Notes: generated by a model not told the origin, from the sequence alone. A stretch of DNA of 64,000 nucleotides from Gemmatimonadaceae bacterium (GCA_011525845.1 WYBP01000022.1:1-64000); one strand, 5' to 3'. Counted from the first letter of the stretch, positions 33,533-43,046 are shown. A program made the numbers and translations.

Positions 33533-33937
33533 ATGCACCGTCCGCGCCGTCCACTCCGCTGGGCACTCGACGAGTCGTTCCGTCGCTCGATGCGAGCGCC
33601 GGTGCGCCGGTTCGTCGGAGCGTTGCTCATGCTGGCGGTGGCGCTCTCGCTCGCGGAACCGCTGCTCGCAGACACCTGCGACGGTGACGGGGAGGCGCTC
33701 CAGGTGATGTCGGCGTCGCCCGTTGGGTCGCCGTCGGCGCCCGACTCCGGATCTCCCGGCGCGCCCGTGCATGGTGCACATCTCTGTCACTGCACGCATG
33801 TGCATGGCGGATTGCCGGGGATCGCGTTCGCCACACCTGACGCAGACTCGGTGTTCCAGCGCCCACCGCGCATGAAGACGTCCGCGCCCCTCGCGCCCGC
33901 CGTCGAGCCCCGGCTCCGGCCCCCGCTGACGGCGTAG
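33533..33937 (+). CDS. Small secreted His/Cys-rich protein
   Basis: A 134-residue protein with a signal peptide (hydrophobic core FVGALLMLAVALSLAEPLLA) and a central metal-binding-like cluster HGAHLCHCTHVHGG. The remainder is Pro/Ala-rich and unstructured. It precedes the TolC-like gene of the Zn/Co/Cd-type RND operon, so it may be a periplasmic metal-binding accessory or sensor peptide. ATG 33533 is preferred because the putative promoter -10 ends at 33524; ATG 33506 or 33590 are alternatives. A similar protein heads the copper RND operon (42687). Confidence 0.6.
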   Translation: MHRPRRPLRWALDESFRRSMRAPVRRFVGALLMLAVALSLAEPLLADTCDGDGEALQVMSASPVGSPSAPDSGSPGAPVHGAHLCHCTHVHGGLPGIAFATPDADSVFQRPPRMKTSAPLAPAVEPRLRPPLTA

Positions 33938-33939
33938 CC

Positions 33940-33956
33940 CGCCGCGCCTCGCGGCG
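33940..33956 (+). terminator. GC hairpin between small leader protein and TolC gene
   Basis: CGCCGCG-CCT-CGCGGCG, perfect 7-bp arms, 2 bp after the stop. It may attenuate expression of the downstream RND operon. The remaining 34-bp to 144-bp gap to the TolC start shows nothing else. Confidence 0.45.
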
Positions 33957-34100
33957 CGCGCCGACGTGGATTCCCACGTCCCTGGTTCCTGCTGACCGGC
34001 CACCATCCAGCCGGCAGCGCCCTTCCATCCGTTCCGACACCACTTCGGCCAGCGCGCGTCCGTCCCTGTGGACGGCGTGCGCGGCCCCGAGGGATCCTTG

Positions 34101-35408
34101 ATGACCGTTCGAGATTCATTCACCCGTTGGACGTGGGTCACGCTTGTCCTCGCTCTTTCCGCTGCCACGCGAGCGGGGGCACAGTCGCCACCGCCACCAT
34201 TGGAGCAGGTGTTGGCGCGGGTCACGGCCGCGGCCCGCGTCGGCGACCCCGGACTGCGTGCCTTGCACGCCGCGCTGGATGCCGCAACCTCGCGGCACGC
34301 TGCCGCGGGATTCACCGCCCCTGCGGCACTCTCCGCCGGGTTCTCCGACGGACCGAGAGGGGACCTGCTCGCAGGCAACGCCGCGCTGGAGATCGGGCGC
34401 GAGGTATTCCGTGGCCGACTGAACGCGGCCGATCGTGCGCGGGAATCCGCCGAGGTGGATGCCGCGCGCGCGGAAGTCGCGGCGGCCGAGCGTCGGCTCG
34501 ACCTGCGGGTGGAAGTGGCGCTGGCGCGCGCCGCCGGAGCGGCGCGCAGCGCGACGCGGTTCGAGCGGAGTGATCGCTGGCTTGGCGACGCCGAGGCGTC
34601 GCTCCGTGCGCGATTCGCCGTCGGTGAAGCGCGGTACGTGGATGTCCTGCGGGTGCGCACCGAACGCTTGCAGGCGAGCGCAGAGCGCAGTCGGATGCTG
34701 GCCGACCTGGCGGCGGCGACGGAGAGCCTCGCCGCGCTCGTCGGGGATGCCCTCGGGCGGGACTCGCTCGTCGTGCTCGTCGCCGCGGCGAGCGTGGATG
34801 CCGCGACGGTCGCCTGGCGCGACGTGCTCACGGACGCGCCGACCGAGGAGGAGGTGATCGCGCTCTTCCCGTCCGTGCGAGCCGCCGAGGCGGATGGCGG
34901 GCGCGCGCGCGCGATGCGCGGAGTGACGGTCGCAGCGAGCCGTCCACAGTTCGCGGCGTCGGTCGGTGTGCAGCGTATCGGCGAGGCCAACGGGGGGCCG
35001 ACCGCGGGACTGCTCCTCGGCGTGAGCGGTACGCTGCCGTTCACCGCCCTCACGGCGCAGCGTCGAGGCCTCACCGCTGCGGACGCCGAGATCGCGGCAG
35101 CGCAGGCGACCCTGTTCTCCGCGCGCGCCGTGGCGCGCGCGCAGGTGCGGGCAGCGCAGGCGCGCTACGCCGCGGCGCGGGAGCGGCTCGACACCTTCGA
35201 CGCCGCGCTCCTGCTCGCCGCCGACGCGGAGCGCGAGGCGGCCCTCTCCGAGTATCGCGGAGGGAATCTCACACTGGTCGAGCTGCTCGACTTCGAGCGC
35301 GCGCTCCTGCGCGTGGAAGTCGAGCGCACGCGCGCGCTGATCGAGGCGGTCGAGTCGCGTGGAGCCCTCTATGGCATCGACACCCCTGACACTGGAGCCG
35401 GATCATGA
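34101..35408 (+). CDS. czcC: TolC-family outer membrane efflux protein (CzcC type)
   Basis: A 435-residue protein with a signal peptide (to about residue 28, ending TRAGAQS) and two long helical repeats of the outer-membrane-factor family (ALHAALDAATSRHAAAGF and the second repeat near ALSEYRGGNLTLVELLDFER, a conserved OEP element). It forms the outer-membrane exit duct for the RND pump encoded next. ATG 34101 is chosen; an upstream GTG-type extension to 34068 is less likely. Stop overlaps the adaptor start (ATGA). Confidence 0.87.
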   Translation: MTVRDSFTRWTWVTLVLALSAATRAGAQSPPPPLEQVLARVTAAARVGDPGLRALHAALDAATSRHAAAGFTAPAALSAGFSDGPRGDLLAGNAALEIGREVFRGRLNAADRARESAEVDAARAEVAAAERRLDLRVEVALARAAGAARSATRFERSDRWLGDAEASLRARFAVGEARYVDVLRVRTERLQASAERSRMLADLAAATESLAALVGDALGRDSLVVLVAAASVDAATVAWRDVLTDAPTEEEVIALFPSVRAAEADGGRARAMRGVTVAASRPQFAASVGVQRIGEANGGPTAGLLLGVSGTLPFTALTAQRRGLTAADAEIAAAQATLFSARAVARAQVRAAQARYAAARERLDTFDAALLLAADAEREAALSEYRGGNLTLVELLDFERALLRVEVERTRALIEAVESRGALYGIDTPDTGAGS

Positions 35409-36580
35409 GTGGCATCAACGGATGGCGCGTCGTCGCGCTCGCGCTGGTGGTGGGCGCCTGCTCGCCGGAGGGCGGTGCAGGAGCAGGTGACGCCGCGGAG
35501 ACCACGATGCACGAGGACTCCGTCGTCGTACTCACCGCCGAGGCGGCCACGAGCGCCGGCATCACCTCGATCGTCGTCGCGGCGGACGATCCCCGCGACG
35601 CGATGGATGAGCGCGTCCTGGAGGTCCCAGGCCACGTGGAACTCGACCCCCGGCGCGTCGAGGTCCTCTCCGCCCGTGTCTCGGGACGTCTCGAGGATCT
35701 CGACGTGGTGCAGGGGGACCAGGTCGCGGCGGGCGAGACGGTCGGGTCGGTCTTCAGCACGGCGTATCTCACTGCCCAGACCGACCTCCAGCAAGCCGCG
35801 CGTCGCGCGAGCCTCCTCGCCCCGTCCGCCGACTCGGCGGGGGCGCGCGCCCTCGCCGATGCGGCGGCTCGCCGGTTGCGGCTGATCGGCGAGTCCGAGC
35901 CGGCGATCGAGGCGTTGCGCGGCGGCGGGATGCCGCTCGACCTGCTCGCGCTCCGCGCACCGCGCGCCGGCAGCGTCCTGGAATCCCATGTGCTCCCCGG
36001 GCGGAGCATCGCCCTCGGCGATCCGATCCTGACGATCGCCGACCTCACCGAGGTGGACGTGGTGGCGGAGGTTCCGGAGGTCTCACTGCCATCGGTGCGC
36101 GTCGGGCAGTCGGCCACGGTCGCGGTCGCCGCATTCCCGGGCCGGGAGTTCCGCGGAACCGTGGAGCGCCTGCACGACGTGCTCGACCCGCAGACGCGCA
36201 CGGTGCAGGCGGTCCTGCACGTGCCGAACTCCACGCGGATCCTCAGGCCCGGCATGTACGCCACCGTGCGCTTGAGCGTCGCACCCGACGTGCGGCGCGC
36301 TGCGGGCGGCACGCGCGCCGAGGATCCGGGCGTCCTGATCCCGCGGAGCGCGCTCGTGGTCGATGGCGACGAGACCATCATCTTCGTCGAGACGGCGGAG
36401 CGGAGCTACGTCCGGCGCGTGGTCCGTCCGGAGTCGCTGGCGCCGGCCGGCTCGATGCGCGTGGACGCCACCCGCGTGCTCGTCCGAGCAGGCGTGCGCG
36501 TGGGCGAGCGCGTCGTCGTGCGCGGCGCCTTCACGCTCAAGTCGGAACTCGGCAAGTCGGCGCTCGAGGAGCACGAATGA
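35405..36580 (+). CDS. czcB: RND efflux periplasmic adaptor lipoprotein (CzcB type)
   Basis: A 391-residue membrane-fusion protein. Lipobox VVGAC puts a lipidated Cys near residue 19. The lipoyl/barrel-sandwich halves flank a short helical hairpin (VEVLSARVSGRLEDLDVVQG and APRAGSVLESHVLPGRSI), then a beta-barrel (VDVVAEVPEVSLPSVRVGQS) and membrane-proximal domain. It links the inner-membrane RND pump to TolC. It is coupled on both sides by 4-bp overlaps. No His- or Met-rich metal-binding extension is present. Confidence 0.9.
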   Translation: MSGINGWRVVALALVVGACSPEGGAGAGDAAETTMHEDSVVVLTAEAATSAGITSIVVAADDPRDAMDERVLEVPGHVELDPRRVEVLSARVSGRLEDLDVVQGDQVAAGETVGSVFSTAYLTAQTDLQQAARRASLLAPSADSAGARALADAAARRLRLIGESEPAIEALRGGGMPLDLLALRAPRAGSVLESHVLPGRSIALGDPILTIADLTEVDVVAEVPEVSLPSVRVGQSATVAVAAFPGREFRGTVERLHDVLDPQTRTVQAVLHVPNSTRILRPGMYATVRLSVAPDVRRAAGGTRAEDPGVLIPRSALVVDGDETIIFVETAERSYVRRVVRPESLAPAGSMRVDATRVLVRAGVRVGERVVVRGAFTLKSELGKSALEEHE

Positions 36581-39500
36581 GCGCCCCGATGCGGCCGGAA
36601 GATCGCGGCGACCGGGGCCTCGAGGCCGGCCCGACGCTCGTCGACCGCCTGATCGCGTGGGGCATCCGCAGCCGCGGCCTCGTAGTCGCGGGGCTCGCGG
36701 CGCTGCTGGTCGGCGGCTACTGGGCGGCGTCGACCATGCGCATGGACGCGTTCCCCGACCTCACCGACGCGCAGGTCTCCGTGCTCGTCGAGGTGCCCGG
36801 CCTCTCGCCCGTGGAGGTGGAGCGGCTGGTCACCTTTCCCATCGAAGTCTCGATGAACGGGATGCCCGATGTCGAGCAGGTGCGGTCGATCAGCAAGTAC
36901 GGCTTCGCCGCGATCACGGTGGTGTTCACCGACGGCGTGGACCTCGTGCGCATGCGCACGCTGGTCAATGAGCGCCTCCAGTCCGTGCGCGGCCAGTTCC
37001 CCGCCGGGACCGATGCCCAGCTCGGGCCGCTCGCCTCGGCGAGTTCCGAGATGTTCATGTACATCCTCGAGGCGCCCGGCCTCGACCTGATGGAGCGGCG
37101 CACGTTGCATGACCGCGTCGTGCGTCCCCAGCTGCGGTCGGTGGAGGGCGTCACGGAGATCAACTCCTTCGGTGGCCTCGTGCGCCAGGCGCAGGTCGTC
37201 GTACGGCCCGAACGCCTGGTCAGCTTCGGGCTCACGCTCCACGACATCGTCACGGCGGTGCAGTCGAACAGTGCGATCGCCGCGGGCGGCTACCTCGAGC
37301 ACCAGGACCAGCAGTACATCCTGCGCGGGCTGGGACAGGCGACGACGCTCGACGACCTGCGACGGACGGTGATCCGGTCGAGCCCCGGCGGCGTCCCCGT
37401 GCTGATCGGTGACGTGGCCGACGTCCGGTTCGGCGCGGAGATCCGGCAGGGCGCCGTCTCGGCCGATGGGGAAGGGGAGGTGGTGAGCGGGATCGTGATG
37501 ATGATGCGGGGCGAGAACGGGCGAGAGGTCGCGCAGCGTGTTCGCGCCCGCGTCGAGGCGATCAACGCGGCGCTGCCTCCGGGCGCGCGCGTCGTGAGCT
37601 ACTACGACCAGACCACGCTCGTCGACGCGACCATCCGCACCGTCCGCCGGAACCTGGTCGAGGGGGGCTTGCTCGTCGTCGCGGTGCTGCTGCTCTTCCT
37701 CGGGAACGTGCGGGCCGCGCTGCTCGTGGCGGCGACGATCCCGTTCTCGCTCCTCTGCGCCTTCCTCGGGATGCGGTGGCTCGGCCTCTCCGCCAACCTC
37801 ATGAGCCTGGGGGCGATCGACTTCGGGATGATCGTGGACGGATCGGTGGTGATGGCGGAGCAGTTCGTGCGCACCCTGCACGACGACGAGCGCGCGGGGC
37901 GCCTGCCCACCGAGCCCGGGGCCATGCGCCGCCGCCTGCTCGGCGCGGCGCGGGAGGTGGGACGCCCCATCGCGTTCGGCGTCCTGATCATCATGATCGT
38001 CTACCTGCCCATCATGAGCCTGCAGGGCCTCGAGGCGCGGATGTTCCGGCCCATGGCGCTGACGGTCACGATGGCGCTCTTCGGCAGCCTGATCCTGGCA
38101 CTCGTCGCCGTGCCGGCGGTGGGCACCTGGGTGTTCCGTCGCGGCGCCCGCGAGTCGGCGTTCGCGGAGCGGCTCGCGCACCGATTGGAGCGGGCCTACA
38201 GCGCCGCCCTCGCGGTGGTGATGCCGAATCCCCGTCGTACGGTAGCCGCCGCGGTCCTCATCTTCGGCGCCACGATGCTGCTCGTCCCGCGGCTCGGCAC
38301 CGAGTTCGTGCCCGAGCTTGATGAGGGGTCGCTCCTCATCGAGGTCGTGCGGGACCCGTCCATCTCTCTCTCGGCGTCGCTCGCGATGCAGCAGGCGGTG
38401 GAGGTGGCGGCACGCGAGTCGCCGGAGGTGCGGATCGCGGTCAGCCGGGTCGGGCGGCCCGAGATCGGCAGCGATGCGATGGGGGTCCACCAGGCCGACG
38501 TCTTCATCATGCTCGAGCCGATGAACGAGTGGCGGCGAGGGGTGGACAAGGACAGTCTCTCCGCGGAGATCGCCGCGCGGGTCGTCGCGCGTGTGCCGGG
38601 GGCCGCGATCGCGATGACCCAACCGATGAAGATGCGACTGGACGAACTCATCTCCGGCGTGCGCGCCGACCTGGCGGTGAAGGTCTTCGGCGACGATCCG
38701 GCGGTGAATCTGGATGTCGCGGAACGGATCGAGCGGGTGCTGCGCGGCGTCCCGGGGGCTTCCGAGGTCCGGATCGACGCGACGGACGGGCAGGGCTACC
38801 TGAACGTCCACCTCGACCGGGCCGCGATGGCGCGGTTCGGCATTCCGGTCGCCGAGGTGCAGGAGGCGCTCGAGACGGCGGTCGGGGGCAAGCCGGTCGC
38901 CACGCTCGTCGAGGGCAACTATTCCGTCGACGTCGCGGTCTACTATCCGGACGACATGCGCGCGTCGGCCGAGGCGATCGGTGCGATCGTCGTCCCCACG
39001 CCCTCGGGCGCACGCATCCCGCTGCGCCAGCTCGCGCGCATCGGACAGGAGCCCGGCCCCGTGCAGGTGAGTCGCGAGCGCGCGCAGCGCTTCGTGCCCG
39101 TGCAGGCGAACGTCGTCGGGCGGGACCTCGGGAGCTTCGTGGAGGACGTGAAGGCGGCGATCGCGCGCGACGTGCGGCCCCCGCCGGGGGTCTTCGTGGT
39201 GTATGGCGGGCAGTTCGAGAACCAGGAGCGTGCGATGGCGCGCCTCCGCGTCGTGGTCCCCGTCGCGATCGCCCTGATCGCCCTGCTCCTCTACGCATCG
39301 CTCCAGTCGTGGAGCCTTGCCGCCCTGGTGCTGGTGAACCTGCCCTTCGCCGCCGTGGGCGGAGTCCTCGCTCTCTGGGTCCGCGGTCTGCATCTCTCGG
39401 TCTCTGCGTCGGTCGGCTTCATCGCGCTCTTCGGCGTCGCGGTGCTGAACGGACTGGTGCTCCTCTCGACCGTGCAGCGACTGCGCCAAGAGGGGGCCGA

Positions 39501-39750
39501 CGCCGAGACGGCGGCACGGACGGGGGCGCTGTTGCGACTCCGTCCCGTGTTGATGACGGCGCTCGTCGCCAGCATCGGGTTCATTCCCGTGGCGCTCTCG
39601 CACGGCACCGGGGCCGAGGTGCAGCGTCCGCTCGCCACGGTCGTGATCGGCGGGCTCATCACCTCGACCCTGCTCACCCTGCTGGTGCTCCCGACGCTGT
39701 ACCGGTGGATCTCGGACCGCGGCGCCGGCAGGCGCGAGGTGTCGCCATGA
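36577..39750 (+). CDS. czcA: Heavy-metal efflux RND pump (CzcA/HME divalent type)
   Basis: A 1057-residue inner-membrane proton/metal antiporter with 12 membrane segments and two large periplasmic loops. TM4 carries the HME signature GAIDFGMIVDGSVVMAEQ (D415, D421), which is the divalent Zn/Co/Cd/Ni form (DFGxxxDG) rather than the copper form (AIGAMVDAA). Length matches CzcA/CnrA. It is co-translated with the adaptor upstream and with a P1B-2 ATPase downstream (4-bp overlap), giving a complete zinc/cadmium export operon. Confidence 0.92.
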   Translation: MSAPMRPEDRGDRGLEAGPTLVDRLIAWGIRSRGLVVAGLAALLVGGYWAASTMRMDAFPDLTDAQVSVLVEVPGLSPVEVERLVTFPIEVSMNGMPDVEQVRSISKYGFAAITVVFTDGVDLVRMRTLVNERLQSVRGQFPAGTDAQLGPLASASSEMFMYILEAPGLDLMERRTLHDRVVRPQLRSVEGVTEINSFGGLVRQAQVVVRPERLVSFGLTLHDIVTAVQSNSAIAAGGYLEHQDQQYILRGLGQATTLDDLRRTVIRSSPGGVPVLIGDVADVRFGAEIRQGAVSADGEGEVVSGIVMMMRGENGREVAQRVRARVEAINAALPPGARVVSYYDQTTLVDATIRTVRRNLVEGGLLVVAVLLLFLGNVRAALLVAATIPFSLLCAFLGMRWLGLSANLMSLGAIDFGMIVDGSVVMAEQFVRTLHDDERAGRLPTEPGAMRRRLLGAAREVGRPIAFGVLIIMIVYLPIMSLQGLEARMFRPMALTVTMALFGSLILALVAVPAVGTWVFRRGARESAFAERLAHRLERAYSAALAVVMPNPRRTVAAAVLIFGATMLLVPRLGTEFVPELDEGSLLIEVVRDPSISLSASLAMQQAVEVAARESPEVRIAVSRVGRPEIGSDAMGVHQADVFIMLEPMNEWRRGVDKDSLSAEIAARVVARVPGAAIAMTQPMKMRLDELISGVRADLAVKVFGDDPAVNLDVAERIERVLRGVPGASEVRIDATDGQGYLNVHLDRAAMARFGIPVAEVQEALETAVGGKPVATLVEGNYSVDVAVYYPDDMRASAEAIGAIVVPTPSGARIPLRQLARIGQEPGPVQVSRERAQRFVPVQANVVGRDLGSFVEDVKAAIARDVRPPPGVFVVYGGQFENQERAMARLRVVVPVAIALIALLLYASLQSWSLAALVLVNLPFAAVGGVLALWVRGLHLSVSASVGFIALFGVAVLNGLVLLSTVQRLRQEGADAETAARTGALLRLRPVLMTALVASIGFIPVALSHGTGAEVQRPLATVVIGGLITSTLLTLLVLPTLYRWISDRGAGRREVSP

Positions 39751-41663
39751 ACCGGGGCGCGGCTTGGCGGTCGAGCGCGGCCTGGCGCACCTACCTCGGC
39801 GGCGCGATCTGGGCGGGTGCGCTGGCATTGTCGGGAGGCGTGGAGCCGCGGACGATCGACGCGGTGCTGGCCGTCCGCACGGACGTGGTCGGCGTTCTCG
39901 CGGTCCTCGCGGCGCTCATCGCGGGCATGAACTTCTTCCCCGCCGCGTGGCGCTCCTTCCGACGGGCGCGACTCGACATGAACGTGCTGATGTCGATCGC
40001 GATCGTGGCGGCGGTCTCCATCGGCGAGCCGGTGGAGGCGGCGACCCTTGCGGTGCTCTTCTCGTTCGCCGAGCTGCTCGAGCGCGCGGCGGTGCAACGC
40101 GGCCGGCAGGCGATCTCACGGCTCCTCGAGCTCGCGCCGGACGAAGCCGAGGTGGTGCTGGCGAGCGGCGCGACCGAGATGCGTCCGGTCGCGTCGCTGG
40201 GCCTTGGGGAGACGGTCCGGGTGCGGCCCGGCGGTCGCATCGCGGCGGATGGGAGCGTGATCGCCGGCGAGTCCTCCGTGAACGAGGCGACGATCACGGG
40301 AGAATCGCTCCCCGTGCACAAGACGGTCGGCGCGAAGGTCTTCGCCGGTACCATCAACTTCGACGGGACACTCGACGTCGCCGTACAGGCGGTCGCCGGC
40401 CAGCGCACGCTCGACCGCATCGTCTCCGCCGTCCGCGAGGCCGAGGCGCGCCGCGCGCCCATCGCGCAGCTGGTCGACCGATTCTCCCGCGTCTACACGC
40501 CGATCGTCACGCTGCTCGCGGTCCTCGTCGCGGTCGGTCCCGCCCTCCTTGGCGTGCCGGATCCGCACGCCTGGTTCCTTCGCGGCGTGACGCTCCTCGT
40601 CATCGCCTGTCCCTGCGCCCTGGTGATCGCGACCCCGGTCACCGTCGTGAGTGCGCTCACGAGCGCGGCCCGCCACGGCGTCCTGGTGAAGGGAGGCGTC
40701 CACCTCGAGGCGCTCGCCGGGATCCGCACGCTGGCGATGGACAAGACCGGCACGCTCACGCGCGGCGAGTTGACGGTCCGCGCGTTCGAGGTGCGTCCGC
40801 CGACCGAGGCGCGGGCGCTCCTCGCCAGCCTGGCGGCGCTCGAGTCGCGGTCCGAGCATCCGACCGCGCACGCCATCGTGCGATACGCGAGGGCAGAGGG
40901 TGTCGAGCCCGCACGCGAGGTCGAGGCGTTCGAGGCCGTCCCGGGTCGTGGCGTCCAGGGACGGGTCGCGGGAGTCGAGCTGGTGGCCGGGACCGAACGG
41001 CTGGTCGGGGATGCGGCATCGAGGGGCTGGAGCCCGACCGGGATGGCGGGTGCCACCGTCCTCGTGGCTTCCGCAGGTGGAGCGCTGGGGCGCCTCACGT
41101 TGACCGACACCGTGCGTTCCGAGTCACCTGCGGTCGTGGCGGCGCTCCATGCGCTTGGGATCCGTCCCATCGTGATGCTCACGGGCGACACCGAGGTCGC
41201 GGCCGCGGCCGTCGGCGCGGCCGCCGGTGTGGACGAGGTCCGTGCCCGCCTGCTGCCCGACGACAAGGTCCGGGCGGTGCGGGAGCTCGCCGAACGCCCC
41301 GGCGGCGTGGCCATGCTCGGCGACGGCGTGAACGATGCTCCCGCGTTGGCCGCCGCGACCGTCGGGATCGCGATGGGCGCGGCGGGTGCGCCGGCGACCA
41401 TCGAGACGGCCGACGTGGCGCTCATGCGCGACGATCTCCGGGCACTGCCCTATGCGCTGGGGCTCTCGCGACGCACGATGCGGATGGTGCGGTTCAACGT
41501 CGCGAGCGCCCTCATCGTCAAGGCGCTGCTCGCCGTTGGTACCGTCGCGGGGGTCGTGTCGCTCTCGGTGGCGGTGCTCGTGGGCGACGTGGGGGGGACG
41601 GTGCTGGTCACGCTCAATGCGCTGCGGCTGGCGCGTCACCCCGGGCCCGAGCAACCCGGATGA
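39747..41663 (+). CDS. P1B-2-type Zn/Cd/Pb-exporting ATPase
   Basis: A 638-residue heavy-metal ATPase lacking an N-terminal HMA domain. TM6 motif CPCALVIATPVT (C288), DKTGTLT (D332), GDGVNDAPAL hinge; the last two membrane segments carry IVKALLAVG (Lys) and VGDVGGTVLVTLNALRL (Asp), the P1B-2 selectivity residues for Zn/Cd/Pb. It moves these ions from cytoplasm to periplasm, from where the RND pump exports them, so placement as last gene of the czc operon is functionally coherent. ATG 39747 overlaps the czcA stop. Confidence 0.9.
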   Translation: MNRGAAWRSSAAWRTYLGGAIWAGALALSGGVEPRTIDAVLAVRTDVVGVLAVLAALIAGMNFFPAAWRSFRRARLDMNVLMSIAIVAAVSIGEPVEAATLAVLFSFAELLERAAVQRGRQAISRLLELAPDEAEVVLASGATEMRPVASLGLGETVRVRPGGRIAADGSVIAGESSVNEATITGESLPVHKTVGAKVFAGTINFDGTLDVAVQAVAGQRTLDRIVSAVREAEARRAPIAQLVDRFSRVYTPIVTLLAVLVAVGPALLGVPDPHAWFLRGVTLLVIACPCALVIATPVTVVSALTSAARHGVLVKGGVHLEALAGIRTLAMDKTGTLTRGELTVRAFEVRPPTEARALLASLAALESRSEHPTAHAIVRYARAEGVEPAREVEAFEAVPGRGVQGRVAGVELVAGTERLVGDAASRGWSPTGMAGATVLVASAGGALGRLTLTDTVRSESPAVVAALHALGIRPIVMLTGDTEVAAAAVGAAAGVDEVRARLLPDDKVRAVRELAERPGGVAMLGDGVNDAPALAAATVGIAMGAAGAPATIETADVALMRDDLRALPYALGLSRRTMRMVRFNVASALIVKALLAVGTVAGVVSLSVAVLVGDVGGTVLVTLNALRLARHPGPEQPG

Positions 41664-41689
41664 CGCGCGAGGCGCGAGCGAGCCACCGG

Positions 41690-42514
41690 CTAGCGGGTGC
41701 TCCACCACACGAGCGTGGCCCAATGCACGTCCCAGTCCGCGCCCGACCCCTTCGGCGCCGGCACGATGTGCAGCGCGCGCACGTTCCAGAGCCCCTTGCC
41801 GGCGATGGCGAGCGTGAACTCGCCCTTCGCATCGGTCTCGAACTCCGCCGTATGGAAGGCGCTGTCGGAGGCCACGCCGGCGGCGACGCTCGCGTGACCG
41901 CGGGCGTGGGCGAGCGGCTGGCCGCCGAAGAGCATCCGCAGGCGAAGCGTGGCGCCGTTGGCTGCCGCCGCGGGGTCGGTCACGGGCACGAACTCGAGCG
42001 GATGGCCCGCGCGGCGCTGGAACGCGCGCGGACCGCCATCGCCCACCTCGACGAGCGCCTTCGCGTACTTCGCGTAGCGCCGCGTGATGCTGTCCGTCGG
42101 CATGAGGCCGGCGCGCTCGTAGCGCTCCAAGGCTTCGGGGGCCCCCTCGAGGGTGAGATAGCGCCGGAAGCTCGCGGGGGACTCGCGCAGCGTCCGGGGA
42201 TGCACTGCGGCTTCCACGACCGCCTGTCCGCGCGCGCCGGGACGATGGCTCAGCCGCAGCGAGTTCCCGCTCACGGCCAGCGCGTTCACCTTCTCCTCCC
42301 CGGTCGAGGTCAGGATGCGCGCGCTCGCGATCCGATCGACCGTGACCGCGCTCAGCGTCCCGGGGAAGTTGCTCCCGGTCTGGCCATGCACGACGAGCTC
42401 CGCGCCCGGCGCCACCACCGGACCGAGCGGGACGAGCCAGAAGTCGTGCGACAGGAGGGGCACCGCAGCCAGTGCCACGAGCGCGCAGGAGAGAGCAGCG
42501 GTACGGATTCTCAC
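41690..42514 (-). CDS. DUF4198 periplasmic metal-related protein
   Basis: A 274-residue protein with a signal peptide ending before SHDFWLVP, so the mature protein starts with a His, as in DUF4198 (NikK/CbiK-like periplasmic) proteins linked to nickel or cobalt uptake. A C-terminal immunoglobulin-like domain (FETDAKGEFTLAIAGKGLWN, then VRALHIVPAP) is typical. GTG start at 42512-42514 with AAGAGG upstream. It converges on the P1B-2 ATPase (26-bp gap) and is divergent from the copper RND operon. Metal identity is not determinable. Confidence 0.75.
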   Translation of the reverse strand: MRIRTAALSCALVALAAVPLLSHDFWLVPLGPVVAPGAELVVHGQTGSNFPGTLSAVTVDRIASARILTSTGEEKVNALAVSGNSLRLSHRPGARGQAVVEAAVHPRTLRESPASFRRYLTLEGAPEALERYERAGLMPTDSITRRYAKYAKALVEVGDGGPRAFQRRAGHPLEFVPVTDPAAAANGATLRLRMLFGGQPLAHARGHASVAAGVASDSAFHTAEFETDAKGEFTLAIAGKGLWNVRALHIVPAPKGSGADWDVHWATLVWWSTR

Positions 42515-42615
42515 GAGTGCAATTCCTCTTGTAGGGTATCACGCGTGCTCAGGGATTCCCTGACCCGGTGTGGTGCAGGCGACGATGGCGCGCGACACCC
42601 GCTGCCGGGAAGTTT

Positions 42616-42640
42616 GTTGCGTCCGTGGGCCACACGCAAC
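42616..42640. promoter_or_regulatory. 7-bp-arm inverted repeat in the DUF4198/cus intergenic region
   Basis: GTTGCGT (42616-42622) and ACGCAAC (42634-42640) are perfect arms separated by 11 bases. It lies just upstream of copper operator copy 3, in the position of a -35 or activator site. Confidence 0.4.
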
Positions 42641-42647
42641 AGGATTC

Positions 42648-42662
42648 TTTACGCGGCATAAA
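42648..42662 (+). promoter_or_regulatory. Candidate copper operator, copy 3
   Basis: TTTACGCGGCATAAA, 24 bp before the ATG of the first cus-operon gene. It matches copy 1 (in gene-relative orientation) at 14/15 and copy 2 at 13/15 positions. Confidence 0.6.
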
Positions 42663-42686
42663 GCCATCGAGAGACCACCGCCGTCC

Positions 42687-43037
42687 ATGCGTCATCTTGT
42701 CCGCTGCCTCGCGCTGCTCCTCGCCCTCGCCTCCTACGAGACGACGGCGCTGGCTGCGAGTGCGCCCTGCACGGCAGAAGCGAACGCCGCGATGGCGGAG
42801 ATGGGGATGCCTGACGTGGAGACGCCGGACTGCGGCTCGCATGACGAGCATGAATCCGGTCGGGGGCACTCGGTGCACGGATGTGCCCTCACGCTCGCCT
42901 GCGCCACGGTCGCGCTCCCGGTGATCGTCACGACGAGATCGGTCGTCGCCGCGGCCAGCCATCTAGCGGCCGACACCGAGCGCTCGCTCATCCCCGGCGC
43001 GCGACCGGCGCCGGACGTCCCGCCGCCGCGAGCCTAG
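42687..43037 (+). CDS. Small secreted Cys/His-rich protein heading the cus operon
   Basis: A 116-residue protein with a signal peptide (CLALLLALASYETTALA) and a Met/His/Cys-containing body (AAMAEMGMPDVETPDCGSHD, then GHSVHGCALTLAC). It resembles 33533 in size, layout and position. A hydrophobic stretch after the second Cys pair (ATVALPVIVTT) may anchor it. Likely a periplasmic copper-binding accessory; no family recognised. Start chosen as ATG 42687, directly after the operator; the frame is open further upstream without support. Confidence 0.6.
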   Translation: MRHLVRCLALLLALASYETTALAASAPCTAEANAAMAEMGMPDVETPDCGSHDEHESGRGHSVHGCALTLACATVALPVIVTTRSVVAAASHLAADTERSLIPGARPAPDVPPPRA

Positions 43038-43046
43038 TCGCGTAGC

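Noticed and set aside
38529..39746. In-frame upstream extension of the P1B-2 ATPase into czcA
   Set aside because: The recognisable ATPase begins at ATG 39747; upstream translation is a shadow of czcA in another frame.
36406..39828. 1140-codon frame antisense to the czcA-like gene
   Set aside because: Low-complexity Arg/His/Asp-rich translation, no motifs, entirely covered by a clear RND transporter on the other strand.
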